DNA from: Streptomyces sp. NK15101
GTDB lineage: Bacteria > Actinomycetota > Actinomycetes > Streptomycetales > Streptomycetaceae
Length of the DNA stretch: 64,000 nucleotides
Direction of reading: 5' to 3'
Assembly: GCF_020400725.1 (NCBI RefSeq)
Contig: NZ_JAINVG010000005.1
Span: 120,925-184,924, forward strand
The translations under genes and the position numbers were made by a program. The notes under the pieces are model-generated. The model was not told the origin of the DNA, did no database searches, and saw only the letters and a list, made by a program, of their open reading frames with translations. Shown in pieces: positions 8,809 to 17,983 of this stretch; the stretch's first letter is position 1; each line of letters starts with the position of its first letter.

Positions 8809-8849
8809 TTGAGCACTGTGCGCAATGAGCGTTGCACATCCTGCAACGC
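8809..8849. promoter_or_regulatory. Two palindromes, probable IclR operators
   Basis: Site one (8809-8825) has arms TTGAGCAC and GTGCGCAA around one base, with one mismatch. Site two (8829-8849) has perfect arms GCGTTGCA and TGCAACGC around a 5-nt spacer. Both lie in the 126-bp divergent region between the kinase-iclR-ridA operon and the deaminase-deacylase operon. Site two ends 17 bp before the deaminase ATG. Assignment to the local IclR protein is inferred from position. Confidence 0.6.
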
Positions 8850-8866
8850 CCCAACGAGGAGGCCCC

Positions 8867-10132
8867 ATGCCCGACCTGGCGAACGAGCGCGTCGACCACC
8901 GCTTCAAGGCCCTGCCCCCGGACGCCGAGGGCCTGACGGTCGGCGAGCTCTCCGCCCAGCGGCGCAACCTCTTCACCGGCGGCTACACGACCCCCGTCCT
9001 CGCCCTCTCCGCCGAGTCCGTCGAGCACAACCTGCGCCTCCTGGAGACCTACGCCGAGCGCCACGGCCTCGCCTTCGCCCCGCACGGCAAGACCTCCATG
9101 GCCCCCCAGCTCTTCGACCGGCAGCTGGAGCACGGCGCCTGGGGCATCACCGCCGCCGTCCCCCACCAGGCCCGCGTCTACCGCGCCCACGGCATCTCCC
9201 GGATCTTCCTGGGCAACGAGCTCGTGGACCCCGTCGCCCTGCGCTGGCTCGCCGCCGAGCTCGACGCCGACCCGGACTTCCGCTTCGTCTGCTACGTCGA
9301 CTCCGTGCGCGGCGTCGAGCTGATGGACGAGGCCCTGCGCGCGGCCGGCGCGGCCCGCCCCGTGGACGTGGTCGTCGAGCTGGCCGCCGGTTCGACCGGG
9401 CGCACGGGCGTCCGGACGGAGCGGGAGTGCGCGGTCGTCGCCGACGCGGTCGCGGCCGCCCCCACCCTGCGGCTCGTCGGCGTCGCCGGGTACGAGGGCA
9501 CGATGCCCGGCGCCGACGCCGACTCGGTGCGCGAGTGGCTGCACCGGCTCGTCGGGCTCGCGGCCGACTTCGACAAGGCCGGCCGCTTCGACCCCGCCAT
9601 CGGCGAGATCGTGGTGAGCGCGGGCGGCAGCGAGTGGTTCGACACGGTCGCCGAGGTCTTCGCGGAGATCCCCGGCCTCTCCCTCCCCGTCCTGAAGCTG
9701 CTGCGCTCCGGCGCGTACGTCTCGCACGACGACGGCCAGTACCGCGACCGCACCCCCTTCAACCGGATCCCCGAGGAGGGCGCGCTGCGGCCCGCGTTCC
9801 GCCTCTGGTCCCAGGTGGTCTCCCGCCCCACCGCCGAGCAGGCCTTCACCAACGCGGGCAAGCGGGACGCCGCCCACGACCTGCACCTCCCCGAGGCGCA
9901 GGCGGTCCGCGACGCCCGCACGGGTGAGATCCGCGCCGCGGAGGGCATCACCGTGACGGGCCTCTCCGACCAGCACGCCTGGCTCCGCACCGAACCGGGC
10001 GCGGACCTGGAGGTCGGCGACTGGGTGGGGATGGGCCTGTCGCACCCCTGCACGATCTTCGACAAGTGGCAGCTGATCCCGCTCGTCGAGGCGGACGGCA
10101 CGGTGGTCGACCACATCCGCACGTTCTTCTAG
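8867..10132 (+). CDS. D-serine deaminase-like PLP enzyme
   Basis: The 421-residue protein has an alanine-racemase-type N-terminal PLP barrel. The segment LAFAPHGKTSMAPQLF contains the expected PLP lysine (HGKT). The C-terminal part contains a D-serine-dehydratase-like domain with the late motif GLSDQHAWL and a metal-binding-type GLSHPCTIFDKW. Such enzymes deaminate or cleave D-amino acids. The ATG at 8867 follows GAGGAGGCC. It is the first gene of an operon with the N-acyl-D-amino-acid deacylase 21 bp downstream. The nearby RidA would handle its imine products. Exact substrate cannot be told; D-threonine aldolase-like activity is an alternative. Confidence 0.82.
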   Translation: MPDLANERVDHRFKALPPDAEGLTVGELSAQRRNLFTGGYTTPVLALSAESVEHNLRLLETYAERHGLAFAPHGKTSMAPQLFDRQLEHGAWGITAAVPHQARVYRAHGISRIFLGNELVDPVALRWLAAELDADPDFRFVCYVDSVRGVELMDEALRAAGAARPVDVVVELAAGSTGRTGVRTERECAVVADAVAAAPTLRLVGVAGYEGTMPGADADSVREWLHRLVGLAADFDKAGRFDPAIGEIVVSAGGSEWFDTVAEVFAEIPGLSLPVLKLLRSGAYVSHDDGQYRDRTPFNRIPEEGALRPAFRLWSQVVSRPTAEQAFTNAGKRDAAHDLHLPEAQAVRDARTGEIRAAEGITVTGLSDQHAWLRTEPGADLEVGDWVGMGLSHPCTIFDKWQLIPLVEADGTVVDHIRTFF

Positions 10133-10153
10133 GAGCGAGGGAGCGCCGGGGTG

Positions 10154-11731
10154 ATGGATCTCGTCTTCCGCGACGCGGAGGTCGTCGACGGCAGCGGCGG
10201 CGACTCCTACCGGGCCGACGTGGGGATCGAGGACGGCCGGATCGTCTCGATCGTCAAGGAGGCCGCGGCGGCCGGCTGCCAGCGCCCGACCGCCCGCCGC
10301 GTCCTGGACGCCGAGGGCCTCGTCCTGGCGCCCGGTTTCATCGACATGCACGCCCACAGCGACCTCGCGCTGCTCCGCGACCCGGACCACGGCGCGAAGG
10401 CCGCGCAGGGCGTGACCCTCGAAGTCCTGGGCCAGGACGGACTGTCGTACGCCCCCGTCGACGACCGCACGCTCGCGGAGGTCCGCCGGGCGATCACCGG
10501 CTGGAACGGCGACGGCTCCGACGTCGACCTCGACTGGCGCACGGTCGGCGAGTACCTGGACCGGCTGGACGCCGGAATCGCCGTGAACGCCGCGTACCTC
10601 GTCCCCCAGGGCACGGTCCGGATGTACGCGATGGGCTGGGAGGACCGCCCGGCGACCGAGGCCGAGCTGAACCGCATGCGGCGGCTGGTGGCCGAGGGCC
10701 TCGAACAGGGCGCGGTCGGCATGTCCTCCGGCCTCACCTACACCCCCGGGATGTACGCACCGGACTCCGAGCTCACCGAGCTGTGCCGGGTCGTGGCGCG
10801 GTACGGCGGCTACTACTGCCCGCACCACCGCTCGTACGGGGCGGGGGCACTGCGCGCGTACGAGGAGATGGTGACGCTCGCCCGCGAGGCCGGCTGCGCC
10901 CTCCACCTGGCCCACGCCACCCTGAACTTCGACGTGAACGAGGGCCGCGCCCCGGAGCTCCTGGCCCTCCTCGACCAGGCCCTCGACGCCGGCGCCGACA
11001 TCAGCCTCGACACGTACCCGTACACCCCCGGCAGCACGACCCTGCTCGCGCTGCTCCCGAGCTGGGCGGGCGAAGGCGGCCCCGACGCGACCCTGGAGCG
11101 CCTCCGCGACGCCGCCACGGCGGAACGGATCCGGCACCACCTGGAGGAGCTCGGCTCGGACGGCTGCCACGGGGTGCCCGTCGACTGGGCCACGATCGAG
11201 GTCGCGGGCGTCTCGGACCCGGCCCTGGCGGACCTGGTGGGCACCCGCGTGGGCGACTGGCGAACGGCCCGCCGGCTCCTGATCGCCGACCGCCTGGGCA
11301 CGACGATCCTCCAGCACGTGGGCCACGAGGAGAACGTGCGGGCGATCATGCGCCACCGGGTGCACACGGGCGGCTCGGACGGCATCCTCCAGGGCCTCAA
11401 GCCGCACCCGCGCGCGTACGGCACGTTCCCGGAGTACCTGGGGCGGTACGTGCGCGAGCTCGGCGTCCTCTCCCTGGAGGAGTGCGTCGCCCACCTCACC
11501 TCCCGCCCGGCCGCCCGCCTCCGCCTCCCGGACCGGGGCCTGGTGAAGGAGGGCCACGTGGCGGACCTGGTCCTCTTCGACCCGGCGACGGTCGCGTCGG
11601 GCGCGACGTACGAGAACCCCCGAACCCTCCCGGTGGGCATCCCGCACGTCCTGATCGACGGCAGGTTCGTCATGGAGGACGGCAAGAGGACGGACGTGCT
11701 GGCGGGAAGATCGATCCGCCGCACTCCCTGA
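10154..11731 (+). CDS. N-acyl-D-amino-acid deacylase (D-aminoacylase)
   Basis: This 525-residue amidohydrolase releases D-amino acids from N-acyl derivatives. The metal site begins with the HxH motif in GFIDMHAHSD (about residue 60). Further family landmarks are the GQDG loop, the SSGLTYTPG motif, LAHATLN and the late GGSDG segment. A typical C-terminal beta-sandwich (FDPATVASGATYENPR) closes the protein. A GTG directly precedes the chosen ATG, and either could start translation after GGAGCGAGGGAG. With the upstream deaminase it forms a two-step route from N-acyl-D-amino acids to keto acids. Confidence 0.9.
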   Translation: MDLVFRDAEVVDGSGGDSYRADVGIEDGRIVSIVKEAAAAGCQRPTARRVLDAEGLVLAPGFIDMHAHSDLALLRDPDHGAKAAQGVTLEVLGQDGLSYAPVDDRTLAEVRRAITGWNGDGSDVDLDWRTVGEYLDRLDAGIAVNAAYLVPQGTVRMYAMGWEDRPATEAELNRMRRLVAEGLEQGAVGMSSGLTYTPGMYAPDSELTELCRVVARYGGYYCPHHRSYGAGALRAYEEMVTLAREAGCALHLAHATLNFDVNEGRAPELLALLDQALDAGADISLDTYPYTPGSTTLLALLPSWAGEGGPDATLERLRDAATAERIRHHLEELGSDGCHGVPVDWATIEVAGVSDPALADLVGTRVGDWRTARRLLIADRLGTTILQHVGHEENVRAIMRHRVHTGGSDGILQGLKPHPRAYGTFPEYLGRYVRELGVLSLEECVAHLTSRPAARLRLPDRGLVKEGHVADLVLFDPATVASGATYENPRTLPVGIPHVLIDGRFVMEDGKRTDVLAGRSIRRTP

Positions 11732-11769
11732 GGAGGGCGATCTCCCGCCGCCCCCGTTGTGCCCGGCCC

Positions 11770-13188
11770 CTACCGCCTGACGCCCACAGGAGCGGCACCC
11801 TCCAAGGTGCCGCTCACGCGGGAACCCCACGGTTCCCGCCGCACCCACAGAAGCCCGAGTCCCAGCACCACACCCGCAAGCACGAACCCGTACCAGGGCG
11901 TGTGCCCGGACGGCTGCGTCTCATGGACGAGCGCCGCCGAGACGACGGCCAACACCTGTCCCGCCCTCCCCCGCCAGGCAACCGCCGCGACGACGACCGT
12001 CCCCCACAGCAGATACCAGGGCTGAACCATCGGCGAGAGCACGACGAGCGCCGCCAACGACAGTCCGAGCCCGAGGACGGGATCGAGAAGGCCCCGATAC
12101 GCACGCCACGCGAGGGCGGCGATGACGGCCAGGGCGAGAAGCAGCCCCAGCTTCTGGAGGACGCCCCTGACCGGGTCCGGCTCCCCGGTGAGGAGCACCC
12201 CGACCCCGAGACCCAGGTCACTCGTCAGAGACAGCGGCGTGTGGATGGCCCCGGCCACGCTCTGCGTCCGCACCCACCCGAACCCGGTCCCGGCGAGGAC
12301 CGACGCCCCCGCCGCCACCGCCCCCGCCACGGCCCCGGGCAGGGCGAGCCCCTTCAGCAGCCCCCGCAGACCGCCCCCGCGCGCGATCATCACTCCGATG
12401 AAGAGCAGGGCCACGGCCGCCGGCGACTTCACCATCATGGCGAAGCCGACGAGGACGGAGCCGAGCACCCACCGTCCGCGCGAGGCGAGCAGGACGCCGC
12501 CGAGCATGAGGCCGATCATCAGCCCGTCGTTGTGCGTGCCGCCGACGACGTGGATCAGGAACAGCGGATTGAGCACGGCGAGCCAGAGGGCGCCCCCGCC
12601 GCCCCCGAACCCCCGCACCGCCCACACGACCAGGGCGAGCGCGCCGAGGGCGATGAGCCGCATCCCGAGGACGGCGGGCACGACCGCCCCGCCGGTCGCC
12701 TTCACGACGGCCGCGGCGAGGAGCAGGAAGGCCGGCCCGTACGGCGCGGGAGTGTCGGTCCAGTTCCCGCCGACGCTCGCGGCCGCGTCGGCGCCGGGGT
12801 CGCCGGGGCCGAGGACGGAGGGACCGGCCCCGTACACGTCGTGTCCCGACAGGACCATCCCGCCCTGGGCGATGTAGCTGTAGACGTCGGCGCTGTGCAG
12901 CGGCGGGGCGAGGAGCAGCGGCGCGGTCCAGCAGCCGAGGGTGGCGAGGACGCCGTCCCGCAGGCCACGCGCGAGGAGGACGCCGTAGCGCCACCAGGCG
13001 GCGACGAGCAGGACCAGGCCGAGGTACGCGAGGACGGCGCCGGCGACGGTGAGCGCGGAGCCGCGCGGCTGCCACAGCGGCCCGCCGCCGAGGACCGGAA
13101 GGGTGCCGGCCGCGTATCCGCCCACGGCGACGGCGAGCGACCCGCCCGCACCCAGCCACCGACATCCGGAGGCACTGAAGACCCACAT
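11770..13188 (-). CDS. MptB-like polyprenol-phosphomannose mannosyltransferase
   Basis: The 472-residue polytopic membrane protein resembles actinobacterial alpha-1,6-mannosyltransferases of the MptA/B type (GT87-like). These use a polyprenyl-phosphate sugar donor on the outer membrane face. About a dozen hydrophobic helices are visible. The first loop has SADVYSYIAQGG, where the Asp is typical of GT-C active sites. LNPLFLIHVVGGTHNDG and VQPWYLLWG match family signatures. It lies 26 bp after the deacetylase/GT2 gene on the same strand, so it is probably co-transcribed. A hairpin (about 11791-11816) overlaps its last codons. Confidence 0.82.
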   Translation of the reverse strand: MWVFSASGCRWLGAGGSLAVAVGGYAAGTLPVLGGGPLWQPRGSALTVAGAVLAYLGLVLLVAAWWRYGVLLARGLRDGVLATLGCWTAPLLLAPPLHSADVYSYIAQGGMVLSGHDVYGAGPSVLGPGDPGADAAASVGGNWTDTPAPYGPAFLLLAAAVVKATGGAVVPAVLGMRLIALGALALVVWAVRGFGGGGGALWLAVLNPLFLIHVVGGTHNDGLMIGLMLGGVLLASRGRWVLGSVLVGFAMMVKSPAAVALLFIGVMIARGGGLRGLLKGLALPGAVAGAVAAGASVLAGTGFGWVRTQSVAGAIHTPLSLTSDLGLGVGVLLTGEPDPVRGVLQKLGLLLALAVIAALAWRAYRGLLDPVLGLGLSLAALVVLSPMVQPWYLLWGTVVVAAVAWRGRAGQVLAVVSAALVHETQPSGHTPWYGFVLAGVVLGLGLLWVRREPWGSRVSGTLEGAAPVGVRR

Positions 13189-13214
13189 GAGCGGACAACC
13201 TACCGGCGGTCCGC

Positions 13215-15647
13215 TCAGCGGCTCACGACGGCCGTCCGCTCCAGGGTCTCGGTGGCGGTGCCCGTGCGCTGTATCCGGTGCCAGCGCAGCCGGCTGCCGA
13301 GGAGGGCGGTGACCACGGACTGGACGACGACGAGGTACATCAGCTGGCGGTAGACGAAGATCTGCAGGGGCAGGGTCCAGATCGGCTCGAACCGCTCGCG
13401 GTCGAGGCGGAGCGCGTACACCGCAGTGCCGACCTGCACCGCCGTGAAGCCGAGCCACACGCCCAGGGCCTGTCCGGGGTCCTGGAAGAAGAGGCCGTAG
13501 ACGGCGAAGACGTCGACCAGCGGGGCGATCAGGGGCAGCACGGTCTGGAAGAGCAGCAGGTAGAGGAGGCCGCGGCGGCCGAGCTTGCCGGACTGGCCGC
13601 CCTCGACGACGGCCCTGCGGTGCTTCCACATGGCCTGGAGGGTGCCGTAGCACCACCGGTAGCGCTGCTTCCAGAGCTGCCGGACGGTGGACGGGGCCTC
13701 CGTCCAGGCGATGGCGGACTCCTCGTAGACGACGCGCCAGCCGGCCCGGCACAGCGCCATCGTGAGGTCGGTGTCCTCGGCGAGGGTGTCCTCGCTGACG
13801 CCGCCGACACCGGCGAGCGCGTCCCTGCGGAAGGCGCCGATGGCGCCGGGGACGGTGGGCATGCACTCCAGGACGTCGTACATGCGCCGGTCGAGGTTGA
13901 AGCCGATCACGTACTCCAGGTGCTGCCACCGGCCGAGGACGCCCTGCCGGTTGCCGACCTTGGTGTTGCCGCTGACCGCGCCGACGCGGGGGTCGGCGAG
14001 CGGCTGGACCAGGCGGCGGACGGCGTCCGGCTCGAAGACGGTGTCGCCGTCGATCATCACGATGATGTCGTGGTGGGCCCAGGCGAGACCGGTGTTGAGG
14101 GCGGCGGCCTTGCCGGCGTTCGGCTGGCGCACCACCATCACGCGCGGGTCGTCGATGGACTCGGCGATCTCGAAGGTCCGGTCGGAGGAGCCGTCGTCGA
14201 TGACGACGACCTGGATCTCCTCGTACGTGGAGGCCAGCAGGGAGCGGACGGTCGCCTCGATCCCGGCCTCCTCGTTGTACGCGGGGACGAGGATCGAGAC
14301 CGGCCCGGTGACGGGAGGCAGCCGGGGCGCGCCGCGGCGGCGCCTGGACCGGGTGCGGCGGACGTGGATCCGGGCGACGCCGATGAGGAGGGCGAGCCGG
14401 ACGGCGGTGATGACGCCGGCCACGACGAGGAGCCAGGTCATGGCGTCGGCGAAGCCCCGGGACGCGTTCTGGGCCTGGACGAACGCGGCGCCCTTCCATT
14501 CGGCGAGCACCGAGACGTGGTACGTGGTGCCGGTGAGGCCGAGGGCCTGGCCGACGGTGGTGTGGCGGGTGGTGCCGCCGGGGTGCGCGAGGAGCTTCTC
14601 GGTCTCGTCGACGGCCCGCGGGGAGCCGGTGAGCTGGAGGACGGACTTCCCGTCGGCGGCGACCAGGACGTAGCCGGCCTCGGCGGCCCGGCGGCCGGCC
14701 TCCCACTGCCCTGCGCAGAGCGTCGTCAGGGTCGTGGTGTGCGGCAGCCGCAGCAGGCGGGTGCCGAGGCCGGTGCTCGCGCCGAGCGCGTTCTGGGTGA
14801 AGGAGAGCTCCAGGGCGGCGCGGGTCTCCGAGACCTGGGCGAGGTCGACGTCGGTGTACGTGTGCGAGCCGAGCTCGTGGCCGTCGGCGACGATGCGGCG
14901 GACGAGCTCGGGGTGGGCGGCGGCCTCGGAGCCGGTGAGGAAGAAGGTCGCCTTCGCGTGGCGGGCGGCGAGGACGTCGAGCAGCCGCGGGGTCCAGTCG
15001 GGGCTGGGGCCGCCGTCGTAGGTGAGGGCGACGGTGCCGTCGGGCGGGGTGGCGCTGCGGACGATGCCGTTCTGGTCCACCTGGACGACGGGGCCCTCGC
15101 CCCGGGTCTCGGGGGCGGTGGGGCACTGGGCCTGCGGCGCGCCGGTGGCGGCTATCTCGTGGCGGCCGTAGCCGGCGAAGACGAGGGCGGTGGTGGCGAC
15201 GAGGAGGATCAGGCAGAGCATGGCCCAGTGCGCACGGGGGTCCCGGCGCAGCGCGTGCCGCGTCCGGGGACCGCCGGGCGGGGCGGGCGGGACCGTGGGC
15301 GCGGACGCGAAGGACGCGGCCGGCGCGTCGTACGGAGGGTGCGGGGCGTACTCGGCGTGCGGGGCGTACTCGGCGTGCGGCTCGGGCTCCGCGGAGGGCC
15401 CGGCACCGGCGGCGTGCGGCTCCGGCTCCCCGTACGGACCGCCCCCGGCGTACGGCTCGGGCGCGGACCCGTCGTACGCCCCGGGGACGGGACCGGCGTA
15501 CGGCTCGTACGCGTACCGTCCCGGGGCTCCGTACTCCTGCCCCTGCCCGTACCCCTGTGCCTCGGCCCCCGTGTGGCCGTACGCGTTCCCGGCTCCCTGC
15601 CCGTATGGATCGTTCGGGTCGTACCCGTACCCGTGCCCGACGCTCAC
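13215..15647 (-). CDS. matB: Polysaccharide deacetylase/GT2 synthase fusion, MatB-like
   Basis: The 810-residue membrane protein fuses an outward NodB-like deacetylase to a cytosolic processive GT2, the architecture of Streptomyces MatB, which makes a PNAG-like glycan in pellet formation. The N-terminus (1-130) is Tyr/Gly/Pro-rich and disordered. A transmembrane helix follows, then NodB (about 200-400), another helix, GT2 (about 455-700) and C-terminal helices. GT2 motifs are intact (PAYNEE, IDGDT, AEDTD, QRYRW). The NodB domain is not: the metal motif reads TYDGGP instead of TFDDGP, and SHTYTD instead of SHTxxH. It starts at GTG 15647, overlapping the upstream stop as GTGA. The symbol rests on architecture; orthology was not tested. 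Confidence 0.78.
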   Translation of the reverse strand: MSVGHGYGYDPNDPYGQGAGNAYGHTGAEAQGYGQGQEYGAPGRYAYEPYAGPVPGAYDGSAPEPYAGGGPYGEPEPHAAGAGPSAEPEPHAEYAPHAEYAPHPPYDAPAASFASAPTVPPAPPGGPRTRHALRRDPRAHWAMLCLILLVATTALVFAGYGRHEIAATGAPQAQCPTAPETRGEGPVVQVDQNGIVRSATPPDGTVALTYDGGPSPDWTPRLLDVLAARHAKATFFLTGSEAAAHPELVRRIVADGHELGSHTYTDVDLAQVSETRAALELSFTQNALGASTGLGTRLLRLPHTTTLTTLCAGQWEAGRRAAEAGYVLVAADGKSVLQLTGSPRAVDETEKLLAHPGGTTRHTTVGQALGLTGTTYHVSVLAEWKGAAFVQAQNASRGFADAMTWLLVVAGVITAVRLALLIGVARIHVRRTRSRRRRGAPRLPPVTGPVSILVPAYNEEAGIEATVRSLLASTYEEIQVVVIDDGSSDRTFEIAESIDDPRVMVVRQPNAGKAAALNTGLAWAHHDIIVMIDGDTVFEPDAVRRLVQPLADPRVGAVSGNTKVGNRQGVLGRWQHLEYVIGFNLDRRMYDVLECMPTVPGAIGAFRRDALAGVGGVSEDTLAEDTDLTMALCRAGWRVVYEESAIAWTEAPSTVRQLWKQRYRWCYGTLQAMWKHRRAVVEGGQSGKLGRRGLLYLLLFQTVLPLIAPLVDVFAVYGLFFQDPGQALGVWLGFTAVQVGTAVYALRLDRERFEPIWTLPLQIFVYRQLMYLVVVQSVVTALLGSRLRWHRIQRTGTATETLERTAVVSR

Positions 15648-16090
15648 TTCGGGCGCTTCGTGGCGCCCGGCGCCTGGTCGGACTTGCCCGGATTGCCGTC
15701 TCCGGTGGTCGACGTCGGCGCGGGGGCCGTCACGGGCGGGGCGGTGGTGGCGGTCGTCGGGGTGGACGACGGGCCCTCGGTCGTGGCCTTCGCCGTGGGG
15801 GTGGCCGAGGCGCCGGGGGACTCGGTGGTGCCGCGCGGGGTGGCCGTGTGCTCGGACGTGTCGCCCGGGGCCCCGGTCTGGACCGGATCGGGCTGGATGA
15901 GCGCGGGCGCGTCCTGCTCGTCACCCGACCAGGGCAGCGGCCCTCCGGCCGGTCCGGCGCCGAAGGAACCGGCGACGACGATCCCGAGGAAGCCGAGGCA
16001 TGCCACGCCCACCCCGGCGGCGGCCCACCGCACCTTGCGGCCCCGCCGGCCCGAGGCGTCGACGAAGACGCTGTTGTCCTGGTGGCTCAT
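15644..16090 (-). CDS. Small membrane-anchored Ser/Thr/Pro-rich protein (MatA-position)
   Basis: This 148-residue protein has a short basic cytosolic N-terminus and one transmembrane helix (about 22-43, WAAAGVGVACLGFLGIVV). An extracellular tail rich in Thr, Pro, Ala and Ser follows. I recognise no enzymatic motif. It is translationally coupled (GTGA) to the deacetylase/GT2 synthase and so probably helps assemble or localise it. It occupies the place matA would have in a matAB pair, but I cannot confirm homology. The tail could span the wall. Confidence 0.7.
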   Translation of the reverse strand: MSHQDNSVFVDASGRRGRKVRWAAAGVGVACLGFLGIVVAGSFGAGPAGGPLPWSGDEQDAPALIQPDPVQTGAPGDTSEHTATPRGTTESPGASATPTAKATTEGPSSTPTTATTAPPVTAPAPTSTTGDGNPGKSDQAPGATKRPK

Positions 16091-16228
16091 GTGCGCGCAT
16101 TGTAGGGAGCACGACACTGTCGTGCGAGTCCACACACATTCCGGACAGGCTTTCTCCACGAGGCACAGAACGTCCGACGTGTCCCAAAACACTCGGCGTC
16201 CCGGCCGAGCCCGCCGTAAGCTCTCGTC

Positions 16229-17440
16229 ATGCAGGTGATCCAGTCCACGAAGCTCGCCAACGTCTGTTACGAAATCCGGGGTCCGGTGCTCGAAGAGGCG
16301 ATGCGGCTTGAGGCTGCGGGTCATCGCATCCTCAAGCTGAACACGGGCAATCCGGCCGCCTTCGGCTTCGAGTGTCCGCCCGCGATCCTGGAGGACGTGC
16401 TCCGCAACCTCTCCGAGGCGCACGGCTACGGTGACGCGAAGGGGCTGCTCGCGGCCCGCCGGGCGGTGATGAGCCACTACGAGACCAAGGGCATCCCGCT
16501 CTCCGTCGAGGACATCTACCTCGGGAACGGCGTCTCGGAGCTGATCCAGATGTCGATGCAGGCGCTGCTCGACGACGGCGACGAGGTCCTCGTACCGGCC
16601 CCGGACTACCCGCTGTGGACCGCGTCGGTCTCGCTCGCGGGCGGTACGGCGGTGCACTACCGCTGCGACGAGCAGGCGGACTGGATGCCGGACCTCGCGG
16701 ACATCGAGCGGAAGATCACCGACCGCACCAAGGCGATCGTGATCATCAACCCGAACAATCCGACGGGCGCCGTCTACGACGACGAGATGCTCCGCTCGCT
16801 GACGGAGATCGCCCGGCGGCACAACCTGGTCGTCTGCTCGGACGAGATCTACGACAAGATCCTCTACGACGGCACCACGCACACCCCGACCGCCGCGATC
16901 GCCCCCGACCTCCTCGTCCTCACCTTCAACGGGATGAGCAAGAACTACCGGGTGGCCGGTTTCCGCTCCGGCTGGCTCGCGGTCTGCGGTCCGAAGCACC
17001 ACGCGTCCTCGTACATCGAGGGCCTCACGATCCTCGCCAACATGCGCCTCTGCGCGAACATGCCGGCGCAGCACGCGGTGGCCGCCGCGCTCCAGGGCCG
17101 CCAGTCCATCGAGGATCTGGTGCTGCCGGGCGGGCGTCTCCTCGAGCAGCGGGACACGGCGTACGAGCTGCTGACGCAGATCCCGGGCGTGACGTGCGTG
17201 AAGCCGAAGGGCGCGCTGTACCTCTTCCCGCGTCTCGACCCGAACGTCTACAAGATCAAGGACGACCGGCAGATGGTCCTGGACCTGCTGCGGGCCGAGA
17301 AGATCATGGTGGTGCACGGGACGGGCTTCAACTGGCACGAGCCCGACCACTTCCGGATCGTCACGCTGCCGGCGGCCTCGGACCTGGCGGACGCGGTGAC
17401 CCGGATCGGCCGGTTCCTGGACGGGTACAGCCAGCCCTGA
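16229..17440 (+). CDS. PLP-dependent aminotransferase (class I, AlaA-like)
   Basis: The 403-residue class I/II aminotransferase closely fits the alanine/glutamate-pyruvate transaminase type. Visible features are GNGVSELIQM near the cofactor phosphate, INPNNPTGAVY with the conserved Asn, and CSDEIYDKI with the Asp that pairs with the pyridine nitrogen. The Schiff-base lysine lies in NGMSKNYRVAGFRSGW, which also carries the phosphate-binding Arg. The C-terminal Arg in FRIVTLP binds the substrate carboxylate. The ATG at 16229 lacks a strong ribosome site. It is divergent from the mat-like operon and followed by its own gap, so it is likely monocistronic. Confidence 0.9.
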   Translation: MQVIQSTKLANVCYEIRGPVLEEAMRLEAAGHRILKLNTGNPAAFGFECPPAILEDVLRNLSEAHGYGDAKGLLAARRAVMSHYETKGIPLSVEDIYLGNGVSELIQMSMQALLDDGDEVLVPAPDYPLWTASVSLAGGTAVHYRCDEQADWMPDLADIERKITDRTKAIVIINPNNPTGAVYDDEMLRSLTEIARRHNLVVCSDEIYDKILYDGTTHTPTAAIAPDLLVLTFNGMSKNYRVAGFRSGWLAVCGPKHHASSYIEGLTILANMRLCANMPAQHAVAAALQGRQSIEDLVLPGGRLLEQRDTAYELLTQIPGVTCVKPKGALYLFPRLDPNVYKIKDDRQMVLDLLRAEKIMVVHGTGFNWHEPDHFRIVTLPAASDLADAVTRIGRFLDGYSQP

Positions 17441-17552
17441 CCCCCGGCCGGGGACGGAGCGCCGCCGGCCCCGTCCCGCACTCCGGACGGCTCTCAACTT
17501 TAGATCGAATCCAAGCTAGGATGGCCTTCAGAACACCTCAGGAGGCCATCCC

Positions 17553-17945
17553 ATGTACGAACCGATCCGCACCAAGTCGGTCCACCGGATGGCCGACGAC
17601 GCCCAGGACGCGTACCCGCACCGCTCCCGCGAGGAGGAGCTGGACATCCAGCTCGCCGGACACCTCGCCGCCCTGCTCGCCGTCACCGACGAGCTGGGCG
17701 ACACGGAGGCCGGCGAGCTGATCGCCCGGCAGGTGGCGCGGCTGCGCGGCGCACCGCCCGCGCGGCACGCCGGACTGAGCGGTTCGTCCGCGCAGGACCT
17801 GCACCGCAGGGCGCACGCCCTCGCGGGCCGCGCACTGGTCGTCGCCGCCTCCCGGGCCGACACGGCCGCCGCGATCCTCGCCGCCGAGCGCATGGACGCG
17901 CACACCGCGGCGCTGGCCGGGGACACCCTGGTCGCCGCCCCCTGA
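17553..17945 (+). CDS. Conserved small helical protein, function unknown
   Basis: The 130-residue protein begins after a strong CAGGAGG site. It looks mostly helical and is rich in Ala, Arg, Asp and His. It has no signal peptide, membrane segment or catalytic motif that I recognise. The middle (EEELDIQLAGHLAALLAVTDEL) and the C-terminal Ala-rich helices suggest a small regulatory or scaffold protein. A less GC-rich stretch (TTTAGATCGAATCC) just upstream may be the promoter. It is monocistronic, with a perfect hairpin right after the stop. Confidence 0.7.
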   Translation: MYEPIRTKSVHRMADDAQDAYPHRSREEELDIQLAGHLAALLAVTDELGDTEAGELIARQVARLRGAPPARHAGLSGSSAQDLHRRAHALAGRALVVAASRADTAAAILAAERMDAHTAALAGDTLVAAP

Positions 17946-17949
17946 CGGC

Positions 17950-17983
17950 CCCGGTCCGCGTGGCACGAACCACGCGGACCGGG
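17950..17983. terminator. Perfect 14-bp hairpin
   Basis: Arms 17950-17963 and 17970-17983 are perfectly complementary around a 6-nt loop. The hairpin starts 4 bp past the stop of the small helical protein gene and ahead of the TelA operon. Confidence 0.8.

Noticed and set aside
7046..11848. 1600-codon minus-strand ORF
   Set aside because: Beyond 8740 it is the antisense of the deaminase and D-aminoacylase genes. Only the 7046-8740 part is a gene.
10066..13353. 1095-codon plus-strand ORF
   Set aside because: It is a GC-bias shadow of the D-aminoacylase and the MptB-like gene. It is rich in Arg, Pro and Gly with no domain.
11770..15126. 1118-codon minus ORF fusing the deacetylase region and MptB
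   Set aside because: Its N-terminal part is the +1 shadow of the deacetylase/GT2 gene. The MptB part starts at 13188.
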